Assembly (NCBI GenBank): GCA_028687205.1
Contig: JAQUAP010000015.1
Location: 1-21,003 of the forward strand
Length of the DNA stretch: 21,003 nt
Direction of reading: 5' to 3'
DNA from: Candidatus Omnitrophota bacterium
GTDB lineage: Bacteria; Omnitrophota; Gorgyraeia; Gygaellales; Profunditerraquicolaceae
The notes under the pieces are model-generated. The model was not told the origin of the DNA. It saw nothing but the letters and a program-made list of their open reading frames with translations, and made no database searches. The position numbers were made by a program, and so were the translations under genes. The first letter of the stretch is position 1. Every line of letters starts with the position of its first letter. Of the stretch, positions 1 through 8,261 are shown piece by piece.

Positions 1-1
1 G

Positions 2-424
2 CATTGGTTGCCTAAAGGCGATAACTGGAACGCGGGGCTTAGCTTATCTATGCCTATATTTGAGGGAGGATTAAGAATCGCGCAGGTATCCCAGGCTCAA
101 GCCTATTTAAATCAACTTAAAGAAAATGAAAGAAGCACGCGGGACGCCCTGATTGTCGCCCTGGAGAATGCCTGGGTAGCCTTGCAGGATACCCTTGAAG
201 CGATAGGCGTGCAATACAAAAATCTGATTGCTACCGAGGAACGTTCTAAAATAGCCCAGGCAGAGTACGCGACAGGTTTTATTACTTACGATAACTGGAC
301 GATTATTGAAGATAACCGGGTGCAGGCTAAGACTGCTTACTTAAATGCCCAGGCCAACGCTTTATTAGCTGAGGCAAAGTGGATCCAGGCGAAAGGAGAG
401 ACGTTAGAATATGCTAAAAATTAA
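2..424 (+). CDS. TolC-like outer membrane efflux protein, C-terminal part
   Basis: The frame is open from the left edge, so this is the 3' end of a longer gene; about 140 residues remain. The opening segment, with its GLSLSMPIFEGG strand, matches the membrane strand that precedes a helical repeat in TolC-family proteins (LSLSxPIFxGG pattern). It is followed by two long alanine- and glutamine-rich helices typical of the periplasmic tunnel. TolC proteins form the outer-membrane exit duct of tripartite pumps. The gene overlaps the adaptor gene by 14 bp and sits immediately upstream of adaptor and ABC transporter genes, as expected of a MacAB-TolC operon. The TTG at position 8 is not a true start. 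Family call is firm; the substrate cannot be told. Confidence 0.85.
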   Translation, partial: HWLPKGDNWNAGLSLSMPIFEGGLRIAQVSQAQAYLNQLKENERSTRDALIVALENAWVALQDTLEAIGVQYKNLIATEERSKIAQAEYATGFITYDNWTIIEDNRVQAKTAYLNAQANALLAEAKWIQAKGETLEYAKN

Positions 425-1388
425 ATTTAAAATTATCTTCTGGGTTTTTTTAATAGCGGCTATCGCGGCGTTCGTTATTTTTAAAGTTCAGAGCAAAGAT
501 TCAGGCAGCCAGGTAATCAAAGAAATCAAGCCCACTATAGGCACAATCCAGACTTTTATCTCTACCACGGGGACAGTCCTGCCGAAAAACCGGCTGGCAG
601 TAAAGCCTCCGGTTAACGGCCGCATAGAAAGCATCGCCGTCAAAGAGGGCGAAAAGGTAAAAGACGGCCAGCTTTTAGCGGTAATGAGTTCTACCGAACG
701 CGCTGCGCTTCTTGACGCTGCCGAGGGCCAGGGAGAAAAAGTGTTAAAATATTGGGAGGGCGTCTACAAGCCCATATCTCTCTTATCCCCGATTGACGGA
801 GAAGTTATCGTCGCTACGACCCAACCCGGGCAGATTGTCACGACAAGCGACGCGATCGTTGTTTTATCGGACCATCTGATTGTCCGCGCCCAGGTTGATG
901 AGACCGACATCGGCAGAATCAAGCTTAACCAGGAAGCAATTGTAACCCTGGATGCCTACCCGGACAAAAAAATCAAGGCAAGCGTAGAGCATATCTATTA
1001 TGAATCCGAGACAGTGAACAACGTGACTATTTATAAAGTTGACCTTTTGCCGGAGGACGTCCCGGAGTTTTTCCGTTCGGGAATGAACGCGACAATAGAT
1101 TTTAAAGCGGAAGGCAGGAAAGATGCCCTGCTCCTGCCGGTGGAAGCGGTGCGTAAGGAAAAAGACGAAACTTATTGTTTAGTAAAACAGTATAGCAGCG
1201 ACATTCCGGCTAAACGCGTAGTTAAAATAGGCGTCACTGACGACAAAAATTATGAGATACTTTCCGGGGTAACTACTGAAGATACAATTATTGTGACGAC
1301 CAAGAAATATATTTTTCCTTCTGCCGGCAGTTCAGGGAGCAACCCCTTCATGCCGACTTTCCGGAGAAGCGGGCAAACTAAAAAATAA
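411..1388 (+). CDS. MacA/HlyD-type periplasmic adaptor of a tripartite efflux pump
   Basis: This 325-residue membrane-fusion protein links an inner-membrane transporter to a TolC duct. An N-terminal membrane anchor spans about residues 7-27. The lipoyl half-motifs lie at about 64-92 (VNGRIESIAVKEGEKVKDGQ) and 123-150 (SPIDGEVIV...PGQIV), followed by beta-barrel and membrane-proximal domains at about 155-300. The segment between the lipoyl halves, which forms the coiled-coil hairpin that contacts TolC, is only about 30 residues, much shorter than in MacA or AcrA. The ATG overlaps the upstream TolC-like gene, with an AAGGAGAG ribosome-binding site inside that gene. The macB-like gene begins 6 bp downstream. 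The adaptor call is secure; MacA is inferred from the ABC partner. Confidence 0.9.
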   Translation: MLKIKFKIIFWVFLIAAIAAFVIFKVQSKDSGSQVIKEIKPTIGTIQTFISTTGTVLPKNRLAVKPPVNGRIESIAVKEGEKVKDGQLLAVMSSTERAALLDAAEGQGEKVLKYWEGVYKPISLLSPIDGEVIVATTQPGQIVTTSDAIVVLSDHLIVRAQVDETDIGRIKLNQEAIVTLDAYPDKKIKASVEHIYYESETVNNVTIYKVDLLPEDVPEFFRSGMNATIDFKAEGRKDALLLPVEAVRKEKDETYCLVKQYSSDIPAKRVVKIGVTDDKNYEILSGVTTEDTIIVTTKKYIFPSAGSSGSNPFMPTFRRSGQTKK

Positions 1389-1394
1389 AGAAAA

Positions 1395-3362
1395 ATGATA
1401 GAGGTCAAAGATTTATCCAAGACTTACCAGATGGGCAAGGTTAAGGTAGAGGCCTTGCGCAAGGTGTCGCTAAAGATTGCCTCAGGGGAGTTTGTGGCGA
1501 TTATGGGCGCTTCCGGTTCAGGCAAGTCTACGCTGATGCACGTATTAGGGTTGCTTGACCGGCCGGATGCAGGAGAATATTTCCTGGGCGGCGAAGACGT
1601 GACTAAACTAAACGACCATGAATTAGCTTTAGTTAGGAATCAGCTGGTTGGTTTTGTCTTCCAGCAGTTCCATTTGCTTCCGCGGATGACTGCCCTGGAA
1701 AATGCCGAGCTTCCCCTGGTCTATGCCGGCAGGAGGCATATGAAAGAAGAGGCGATAAAAAGGATTAGAGAGGTGGGGCTGGGAGACAGGGCTGCTCACC
1801 GGCCAAACGAGATGTCCGGCGGACAACAGCAGAGGGTAGCCATTGCCAGGTCATTAGTGAATGACCCGCCGATAATTTTGGCGGATGAGCCTACGGGTAA
1901 CCTGGATTCAAAGAGCAGGGAAGAAATAATGTCCGTCTTAAAGGAGCTTAATCAGAGGGGCAAGACCGTAGTTGTGGTTACTCATGAAAGCGAGATTGCT
2001 GCCCAGGCCCGAAGAGTAATCCAGATGCGCGACGGTGAAATTATTTCGGACGAGGTTATTTCTACCGGAGCAGGAATTCCTGCTATCGGCATCCCGGAGG
2101 ACTTCATCAAAAATATCTTAAGAGAGTCGAATAGAGGGATAAAAGGAGGCATAGAATTCCTGGATTACCTGCGCCAGGCGGTTTTTGCCATGCTCGCGCA
2201 TAAAATGCGCGCCTTCTTATCCATACTGGGCATACTTATCGGCGTAGCCGCGGTCATCGCGATGCTCGCGATCGGCCAGGGCGCCAAAGAGTCTATTGAA
2301 AAGCAATTAGCCTCATTGGGTTCCAATCTGCTTATTGTCAGGCACGGAGCCCAACGTTCGGGAGGAGTTTCTGTGGAGGCCACAACTACCCGTTTTACAT
2401 TTCAAGATATAGCGGCCATTAAAAAACTCGATTCGGTAAACAGAGTTACTCCTTCAGTAGCTTCTAGAGTTCAGATTGTTTACGGAAATACTAACTGGAA
2501 TACACAGGTAGAGGGTGTGGGAGTAGATTATGCAGAAATGCGTTCAGCTGTTCCGGAAGTGGGTAGGTTTTTTACTGAAGACGAAGTAAGGATGCGCAGC
2601 AAGGTAGTCTTACTTGGTACTACTGTAGTGAAGGAACTCTTTGGAGAGGATAATCCTATAGGCGCGGCCATCAAGATAAACCTAATAAATTTCAAGGTAA
2701 TCGGGATCATGCCGGCTAAGGGCGGAGGCGGATTTCGCGACCAGGATGATATTGTTGTGATTCCGGTGACTACCGCGATGTACAGGGTTTTAGGCAAGGA
2801 GTATATTGACCATATTTATGTGGAGGCTAAAAGCGCTGACCTAACCGACGCTGCGCAGGAAGAGGTAAGTGGCCTGATTATAAAACAACATCGTTTGATC
2901 ACCGATGAACAAAAAGATTCATTTCAGATTTTCAATATGGCTGATATTAAGAAAACACTTACTTCTACTACCAAAACGATGTCTTTATTATTGGGCGCGA
3001 TCGCAGCCATCTCGCTTTTAGTCGGCGGCATAGGCATTATGAATATTATGCTGGTTTCGGTAACCGAGCGCACGCGGGAAATCGGCCTGCGCAAGGCCAT
3101 CGGCGCCAACAATAAGGATATTATGGTGCAATTCCTGATTGAGGCGGTATTGATGTCATTTATCGGCGGTTTAGCCGGTATCGCGCTTGGCGGCGGAGCG
3201 GCGGTATTAATCACGCTGGTGGCAAAATGGTCGGTAAGAGTTTCCATGTCTTCAATAATCCTGGCTACGGCTTTTTCTCTGGTGGTGGGAATAGTCTTTG
3301 GCCTCTGGCCGGCGCAAAAAGCGGCCAAACTTGATCCCATTGAGGCCTTAAGATATGAATAA
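1395..3362 (+). CDS. macB: MacB-type ABC transporter (fused ATPase and FtsX-like permease)
   Basis: This 655-residue inner-membrane protein drives export through the adaptor and TolC partners, with macrolides, peptides or lipid-like molecules as typical family substrates. The N-terminal ATPase has Walker A GASGSGKST at 38-46, a Q-loop near 90, signature SGGQQQR at 141-147, Walker B IILADEPTG at 160-168 and the switch histidine at 197. Transmembrane helix 1 lies near 263-293 and is followed by a large periplasmic domain. Three C-terminal helices carry the GIGIMNIMLVSVTERTREIG permease motif. Length matches MacB (about 650). It starts 6 bp after the adaptor without a clear Shine-Dalgarno, so translational coupling is likely, and it overlaps the MFS gene by 8 bp. 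The substrate is unknown. Confidence 0.93.
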   Translation: MIEVKDLSKTYQMGKVKVEALRKVSLKIASGEFVAIMGASGSGKSTLMHVLGLLDRPDAGEYFLGGEDVTKLNDHELALVRNQLVGFVFQQFHLLPRMTALENAELPLVYAGRRHMKEEAIKRIREVGLGDRAAHRPNEMSGGQQQRVAIARSLVNDPPIILADEPTGNLDSKSREEIMSVLKELNQRGKTVVVVTHESEIAAQARRVIQMRDGEIISDEVISTGAGIPAIGIPEDFIKNILRESNRGIKGGIEFLDYLRQAVFAMLAHKMRAFLSILGILIGVAAVIAMLAIGQGAKESIEKQLASLGSNLLIVRHGAQRSGGVSVEATTTRFTFQDIAAIKKLDSVNRVTPSVASRVQIVYGNTNWNTQVEGVGVDYAEMRSAVPEVGRFFTEDEVRMRSKVVLLGTTVVKELFGEDNPIGAAIKINLINFKVIGIMPAKGGGGFRDQDDIVVIPVTTAMYRVLGKEYIDHIYVEAKSADLTDAAQEEVSGLIIKQHRLITDEQKDSFQIFNMADIKKTLTSTTKTMSLLLGAIAAISLLVGGIGIMNIMLVSVTERTREIGLRKAIGANNKDIMVQFLIEAVLMSFIGGLAGIALGGGAAVLITLVAKWSVRVSMSSIILATAFSLVVGIVFGLWPAQKAAKLDPIEALRYE

Positions 3363-4662
3363 CCTTACGCTTATATTGCGGGCGCTGCGGCACAGGAATT
3401 ACCGTTTATTTTTCTTCGGCCAGAGCATATCCTTAGTCGGCACCTGGATGCAGCAGGTAGCCGTAGTCTGGTTAGCCTATCGCTTGACAAATTCTCCTTT
3501 TGTCTTAGGCATCGTCGGGTTCGCCGGCCAAATCCCCACTTTTTTGATTTCACCGTTTGCCGGGGTTTTCGCGGACAGGCATAACCGCAGAAAGATGCTG
3601 GTGATAACCCAGGCCCTGGCATTAATACAGGCGTTGATTTTATCCCTGCTTATCCTGACCGGAAATATCCAAGTCTGGCAGATTATAGTTTTAAGCTGCG
3701 TGCTCGGAGTCATTAATTCTTTTGATATACCGATACGCCAGGCGTTTACGGTAGAGCTGATTGAAGACAGGGCTGACCTGGGTAATGCCATTGCCTTAAA
3801 TTCTTCCATGGTCAACGCGGCGCGCTTAATCGGCCCTTCCGTAGCGGGTATATTGATTGCAACTGTCGGCGAAGGGGTATGTTTTCTTTTGAATGCAGTC
3901 AGCTACATTCCGGTTATCGCCTCTTTATTGGCGCTGAAGGTTCCCGCTGTAAAAGCAAGGCAGCAGAAAAGGCATATTGTTTTGGAGTTAAAAGACGGTT
4001 TTAGTTATGCTTTTAATTTCCTGCCTATTAAATTAATCCTCCTGCTCCTTGCCTTAGTCAGCCTGATGGGCGTGCCTTACCAGATTTTAATGCCGGTTTT
4101 TGCCCGGGATATTTTTCACGGAGGGCCTTATACCCTCGGGTTTATGGTCGCAATCAGCGGCTTAGGCGCGTTAATGGGCGCGCTTTATCTTGCCGCCAGG
4201 AAAAGTATCCTGGGGTTATATAAGGTCATTGCTCTAGCTACCGGGCTCTTTGGATTGGGCATCATTGCTTTTTCTTTTTCGCGGGTGCTTTGGGTTTCCA
4301 TGCTGCTGTTATTATGCAGCGGTTTCGGGATGATGGTCCAGATGGCCGCAAGCAATACGTTATTACAGACGATAGTTGATGAGGATAAGCGCGGAAGGAT
4401 AATGAGCCTTTATACCATGTCTTTTATGGGCATGGCTCCTTTCGGAAGCCTGTTATCAGGAAGCCTGGCCAGTTCAATCGGCGCTCCCCATACTTTATTG
4501 TTAGGCGGGTTATGCTGTATTATCGGAGCGGCTATATTTGCCGTAAAGCTGCCTTTAATAAGAGAAAAAGTCCATCCACTATACGCGCGCAAAGGCATTA
4601 TCCCTGAGGTCGCCGAAGGGATCCAGTCTGCAGCAGGGCTCGCCAACTTCGCAAAAGATTAA
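3355..4662 (+). CDS. Major facilitator superfamily exporter (MFS_3/EntS-like)
   Basis: This 435-residue integral membrane protein has about twelve hydrophobic helices. MFS motif A is visible at 70-80 (GVFADRHNRRK), and the N-terminal RALRHRNYRLFFFGQSISLVGTWMQQ stretch (conserved RNYRLFF...GTWMQ) is characteristic of the MFS_3 group that includes enterobactin exporter EntS and drug exporters. The ATG lies inside the last codons of the macB-like gene, an 8-bp overlap, and no separate promoter is seen, so it is probably the last gene of the efflux operon. It may export the same class of compound as the ABC pump by proton antiport. The substrate is not predictable. Confidence 0.9.
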   Translation: MNNLTLILRALRHRNYRLFFFGQSISLVGTWMQQVAVVWLAYRLTNSPFVLGIVGFAGQIPTFLISPFAGVFADRHNRRKMLVITQALALIQALILSLLILTGNIQVWQIIVLSCVLGVINSFDIPIRQAFTVELIEDRADLGNAIALNSSMVNAARLIGPSVAGILIATVGEGVCFLLNAVSYIPVIASLLALKVPAVKARQQKRHIVLELKDGFSYAFNFLPIKLILLLLALVSLMGVPYQILMPVFARDIFHGGPYTLGFMVAISGLGALMGALYLAARKSILGLYKVIALATGLFGLGIIAFSFSRVLWVSMLLLLCSGFGMMVQMAASNTLLQTIVDEDKRGRIMSLYTMSFMGMAPFGSLLSGSLASSIGAPHTLLLGGLCCIIGAAIFAVKLPLIREKVHPLYARKGIIPEVAEGIQSAAGLANFAKD

Positions 4663-4685
4663 ACAGGCATAAGCAAAATAATCGC

Positions 4686-4714
4686 TTGTAAATTCGGATG
4701 ATTACGCATAAAAT
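4686..4714 (+). promoter_or_regulatory. Probable sigma-70 promoter for the deacetylase operon
   Basis: TTGTAA at 4686-4691 and TAAAAT at 4709-4714 are separated by 17 bp. Initiation would fall near 4721, downstream of the ATG at 4715, which therefore cannot be the start codon in this transcript and points to the ATG at 4733. Inferred from sequence match only. Confidence 0.4.
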
Positions 4715-4732
4715 ATGTGCAACGAAAGAGCC

Positions 4733-5473
4733 ATGAAAAATATTCTTAAGAAGATAAGTTTGGTTTTCCTAGGCATAGCAGTTTTAGCCGCAGCCTTTTT
4801 TGTCATCTCCTTATTTTTTGACGAGGCGGTCTTTGTGCGTAAAGGTACTCTCTACCGCGCGAAGGTGCCGGAGAAGCTCGTCGCCCTCACTTTTGACGAC
4901 GGGCCCAGTCCCGAATGGACACCTAAAGTATTAGACGAGCTTAAAGAGGCGCAAGTCAAAGCTACTTTTTTTATGCTGGGAGACCATGTGCGCAGGTATC
5001 CTGAAATCGCCAGGCGTGTCTTAGCCGAAGGCCATGAAATAGAAAACCACACCTATGACCACCATGTCCTGATCTATTATAAGATGGATGAGCTGGAAAA
5101 GGAGATCAAGGACGCGCAAGACACGATCAAGGACGTGACAGGAGTCGTGCCACGGTATTTCCGGCCGCCTAAGGCCTGGCTTTTCTCCAGGGAAAAGAAA
5201 AAGATTGAAGAAATGGGGTATAGGATTGTGTTGTGGTCCTTGAATTCCAAGGACTGGGTGACTTTCCACGATAAGCAGATTACCGCTTACATCTTAAAAC
5301 GCATCCAACCCGGGGATATTATCCTGTTTCATGACAGCGGGGGGGTTTTTACCGCCGAAGGAGGAAACCGCAAGCAGACCGTCAAGACTATTCCCAGGTT
5401 AGTTAAAAAATTAAAGGAGAGAGGCTACCGGTTTGTTACCATAAACGAGCTGATGAGCGAACAGCACCCGTGA
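4733..5473 (+). CDS. Membrane-anchored polysaccharide deacetylase (NodB domain)
   Basis: This is a carbohydrate esterase family 4 enzyme that removes acetyl groups from peptidoglycan or another N-acetylated glycan outside the inner membrane. Counting from the ATG at 4733 (246 residues), a signal anchor spans 7-28. Motif 1 is TFDDGP with D55 and D56; motif 2 gives the metal-binding H106-xxx-H110. Motif 3 is RPPKAW near 144, motif 4 has D174-W175, and motif 5 is LFHDSGG with H200. All catalytic and metal residues appear present. I prefer 4733 over 4715 because 4715 abuts a -10 element, whereas 4733 has GAAAGAG just upstream and gives a canonical signal anchor. It overlaps the next gene by 4 bp (GTGA). 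Confidence 0.9.
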   Translation: MKNILKKISLVFLGIAVLAAAFFVISLFFDEAVFVRKGTLYRAKVPEKLVALTFDDGPSPEWTPKVLDELKEAQVKATFFMLGDHVRRYPEIARRVLAEGHEIENHTYDHHVLIYYKMDELEKEIKDAQDTIKDVTGVVPRYFRPPKAWLFSREKKKIEEMGYRIVLWSLNSKDWVTFHDKQITAYILKRIQPGDIILFHDSGGVFTAEGGNRKQTVKTIPRLVKKLKERGYRFVTINELMSEQHP

Positions 5474-6381
5474 GAACAAGAATACTGCTCCTGCTAACTT
5501 TTTTATGTTTCCTCAGCGCCGGTTTATTTTTTTCATCTAAGATATATAAGGGATACCAGGCAAAAAAAATACTGGAAAAAAGAAAAAAAACCTGGTTAGT
5601 CCTGGAAAAGAAAATTAAAAACAAAGCCCTGCGTTTTCCGGGCAGAGTCAGCATAGTCATCAAAGACCTGGATACAGGTTGGGATATAACATATAATGAA
5701 GAAAATATCCTTCCCTCGGCAAGCCTGGTTAAAATCCCCATCATGCTTTCTTTTTTTTACGCTGCCCGCGAAGGCAGGGTAAACCTTAAAGACAGGATAA
5801 TCCTTAAAGGGAGAGACAGGGTCCCCGGTTCAAAAGTATTGGGGGACAAGCCTAACGGTTCCCGTTTTACAGTAGAAGAATTACTGGAGCCCATGATTAC
5901 CCAGAGCGATAATACCGCTACCAACCTCCTTATCGATTACCTGGGTTTTGATAACTTAAACGCGTATTTTAAGAAGATGGGCTTAAAAAATACAAATCTG
6001 GCGCGTAAGATGATGGATTTTAAAGAAAGAAGAAGAGGCGAAGAGAATTATACGACGGCGCAGGATATGGCCTTTCTGCTGGAGAAGCTTTACCATAAAG
6101 ATTTCTTAAGCCAGGAAATATCCGAACGCTGCCTGGTATTGCTTGGGGAGCAGAAGATTAATGACCGTATCCCTAAAAAACTTCCCAGGGAGGGGGCATT
6201 TATCGCTCATAAGACCGGCTTAGAGAGGCGCATCTGCCATGATGTGGGCATAGTCTATACCCGCAAGGGAGATTTTTTAATCTGTATTTTAGTCAAGCAT
6301 AGGGATAAGAGCGCCGCTTCCGCAAAAAAATTCATTGCGGATATCGCGCTGCTTACCTATAATCATTACCAGTACCGATAA
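5470..6381 (+). CDS. Class A beta-lactamase-like serine hydrolase, membrane anchored
   Basis: This 303-residue protein begins at GTG within a GTGA overlap with the deacetylase stop. An N-terminal hydrophobic segment (4-22) exports or anchors it. The penicillin-recognising serine hydrolase motifs are in order: S85-L-V-K88, S146-D-N148 and K248-T-G250. The omega-loop region (about 180-195) lacks the standard ExxLN arrangement around the deacylating glutamate of class A beta-lactamases, although several acidic residues are nearby. It fits the Beta-lactamase2 group (PF13354), many of whose members are not proven to hydrolyse beta-lactams. Coupling with a glycan deacetylase argues for a cell-wall role, such as a transpeptidase- or esterase-like activity. 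Resistance function is possible but unproven. Confidence 0.85.
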   Translation: MRTRILLLLTFLCFLSAGLFFSSKIYKGYQAKKILEKRKKTWLVLEKKIKNKALRFPGRVSIVIKDLDTGWDITYNEENILPSASLVKIPIMLSFFYAAREGRVNLKDRIILKGRDRVPGSKVLGDKPNGSRFTVEELLEPMITQSDNTATNLLIDYLGFDNLNAYFKKMGLKNTNLARKMMDFKERRRGEENYTTAQDMAFLLEKLYHKDFLSQEISERCLVLLGEQKINDRIPKKLPREGAFIAHKTGLERRICHDVGIVYTRKGDFLICILVKHRDKSAASAKKFIADIALLTYNHYQYR

Positions 6382-6401
6382 GATAGCCGGCATCAATCTA
6401 C

Positions 6402-7055
6402 ATGAAAAAGACAATCCTTATCATCGTCAGTCTGATTTTAACAGCGGTAATCAATGCCTGGGCGTACGATAACCACGATTTTCAGGTATGGAATACGGAC
6501 CTTGAGGAATGCAAATTAACCAGGAATTCCAAGTTGAGCGTCGAGCAGGAGTTCCGCTGGGGAAATAATGGCGGAGACTTTTATTATCAGCACTACGATG
6601 TAGGCTATATTTATCTGGTGAACGATTATTTTCATTTCGGAGCAGGTTTCCGCTATATCAAGCAAAAGATAGAGGATAAATTCAAGGACAGCAGCGATCC
6701 TTACTTAACCGCTTTTATGTTTTGGAATCCTGCAGGGTTCAGTTTGAGTAACCGGATGCGCCTTGAATACCGTTACAAGGATTATCAGGGCGATTCAACC
6801 GTGTTCCGGAATAAACTGGATATAAAGTTCCCCTGGAAATTCAGCAGGCTCGCAATCCAGCCGATGGTCGCCGACGAGATCTTCTACAGGTTCAAGGAAG
6901 GCGACCTGGGAGAGAACAGGCTATTTGCCGGCTTGGCTTTTAAACCGTTCAGGAATATAAGCGCAGAGGTCTTTTATATGCTGCGCAGTACCAAGAACCT
7001 CGGTATTTGGAGCGAAACCAATGTTTTAGGGACAAAGCTGAAGCTCTCTTTTTAA
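6402..7055 (+). CDS. DUF2490-like outer membrane beta-barrel protein
   Basis: This 217-residue exported protein has a classic signal peptide ending AWA near residue 21. The mature part consists of alternating aromatic and hydrophobic beta strands with charged turns and ends in a C-terminal phenylalanine, the usual signature for BAM-dependent outer-membrane insertion. Features such as DFQVWNT near the mature start, KLSVEQEFRWGN, NRMRLEYRY and FRNKLDI match the DUF2490 family, whose function is unknown. It begins 20 bp after the serine hydrolase gene, so it probably belongs to the same transcript. No catalytic motif is visible. Confidence 0.8.
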   Translation: MKKTILIIVSLILTAVINAWAYDNHDFQVWNTDLEECKLTRNSKLSVEQEFRWGNNGGDFYYQHYDVGYIYLVNDYFHFGAGFRYIKQKIEDKFKDSSDPYLTAFMFWNPAGFSLSNRMRLEYRYKDYQGDSTVFRNKLDIKFPWKFSRLAIQPMVADEIFYRFKEGDLGENRLFAGLAFKPFRNISAEVFYMLRSTKNLGIWSETNVLGTKLKLSF

Positions 7056-7075
7056 ATTTTCTTCAGGGGCACGGT

Positions 7076-7130
7076 CATGACCTTTAGTCCTTTATCTTAC
7101 GGACACCCAGACCGTAAGCTAAAGGCCATG
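7076..7130 (+). promoter_or_regulatory. Imperfect hairpin spanning both candidate pabB start codons
   Basis: CATGACCTTTAG (7076-7087) pairs with CTAAAGGCCATG (7119-7130) at 11 of 12 positions, with a GU-compatible exception. CTTACGG (7096-7102) pairs perfectly with CCGTAAG (7112-7118), leaving a 9-nt loop and an 8-nt bulge on the 5' side only. The ATG at 7077 and the ATG at 7128 lie in opposite arms. There is no T-tract, so a terminator is unlikely; translational control is an inference. Confidence 0.45.
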
Positions 7131-8261
7131 AAAGTCTTCATCCAGTTCGAAAAAAAACCTCTTTTCTTCCGGCAGCCGCAATCAATCATCTCTTGTTTTA
7201 ACCCCGCGAAATTCAGCGCTTGTTTCCAAAAGATCGAATCCGCGCTCCGGGCAGGATATTATGTCGCCGGTTTCCTCTCGTATGAGGCGGGTTATTCTTT
7301 CGAAGAGAATTTGTGGGAAGACAAAACCTACAGCTTCCCGCTTATCTATATGGGCGTCTATACAGCGCCCCTGCATCAAGATATAAATCTTAAAAAACAA
7401 CCTCTTGAAGGCAGACTGAAGGACCTGCGTTTAAATATCACGCAGGATAAATATTCTTCCCATATCCGGGCTATACGCAGCTATATTGAAAAAGGGGATG
7501 TGTATCAGATCACCTATTGCATTAAGTTATTATTCCAATTCAGCGGAGAGCCTTTTTCCTTGTATAGCGCACTCTTAAAGGAACAGCCGGTGCCTTATCC
7601 GGCGTATATAGATACGGGTTTCTTCCAGATCCTTTCCCTCTCGCCGGAGATGTTCATCAAGAAAATAGCGGAAAGCGCAGTAACCAAGCCCATGAAAGGC
7701 ACCTGGCAGCGCGGCCTTGAGCCGGTCTCTGATTTTTTTAGCCGCTGGCGTTTCCAATACGACAGGAAAAACCGCGCGGAGAATGTGATGATTGCCGACT
7801 TGCTGAGGAATGACCTGGGCAGGGTGGGCGTAAATATCCGGGCGCCGAAACTTTTTGAAGTGGCTAAATATACCAAGCTCTATCAGATGACCTCAACCGT
7901 AACCGGCAAGGTAGATAAAAATATCAATCTCTATAAGCTGTTTGCTTCGCTTTTTCCGTCCGGCTCAGTCACCGGAGCGCCCAAGATACGCGCGATGGGA
8001 ATTATAAGAGAGCTTGAACTTGAGGAGCGAAAGATCTATACCGGCGCTATCGGATATATTTCTCCTGATAAGGATTTGTTTTTCAATATTCCTATCCGCA
8101 CGCTTTTAATTAATCAAGGGGCTGCCGAAATGGGAATCGGCGGAGGTATTGTCTGGGATTCTACTCCACAGGGAGAATGGGAGGAGGGGCTATTGAAGGC
8201 AAAATTCCTTACTGACTTCCAGGCTAATCCCTGGGTTCCATATGCACCACTACGTCGGTAA
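7128..8261 (+). CDS. pabB: Aminodeoxychorismate synthase component I (PabB)
   Basis: PabB converts chorismate plus ammonia, normally supplied by a PabA glutamine amidotransferase, to 4-amino-4-deoxychorismate for folate synthesis in the cytoplasm. From the ATG at 7128 (377 residues) the chorismate-binding domain shows KPMKGT with the PabB-type lysine K190, then ADLLRNDLGRVG near 223-233. SGSVTGAPK follows at 278-286, and IPIRTLL and GIGGGIVWDS near 320-345. The lysine in the KGT motif favours PabB over TrpE. An in-frame ATG at 7077 would add 17 residues and has AGGGG 7 nt upstream, so the start is uncertain. No pabA or pabC is in the window, nor is a PabC domain fused. The 3' end overlaps the convergent CDF gene by 38 bp. 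Confidence 0.9.
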   Translation: MKVFIQFEKKPLFFRQPQSIISCFNPAKFSACFQKIESALRAGYYVAGFLSYEAGYSFEENLWEDKTYSFPLIYMGVYTAPLHQDINLKKQPLEGRLKDLRLNITQDKYSSHIRAIRSYIEKGDVYQITYCIKLLFQFSGEPFSLYSALLKEQPVPYPAYIDTGFFQILSLSPEMFIKKIAESAVTKPMKGTWQRGLEPVSDFFSRWRFQYDRKNRAENVMIADLLRNDLGRVGVNIRAPKLFEVAKYTKLYQMTSTVTGKVDKNINLYKLFASLFPSGSVTGAPKIRAMGIIRELELEERKIYTGAIGYISPDKDLFFNIPIRTLLINQGAAEMGIGGGIVWDSTPQGEWEEGLLKAKFLTDFQANPWVPYAPLRR

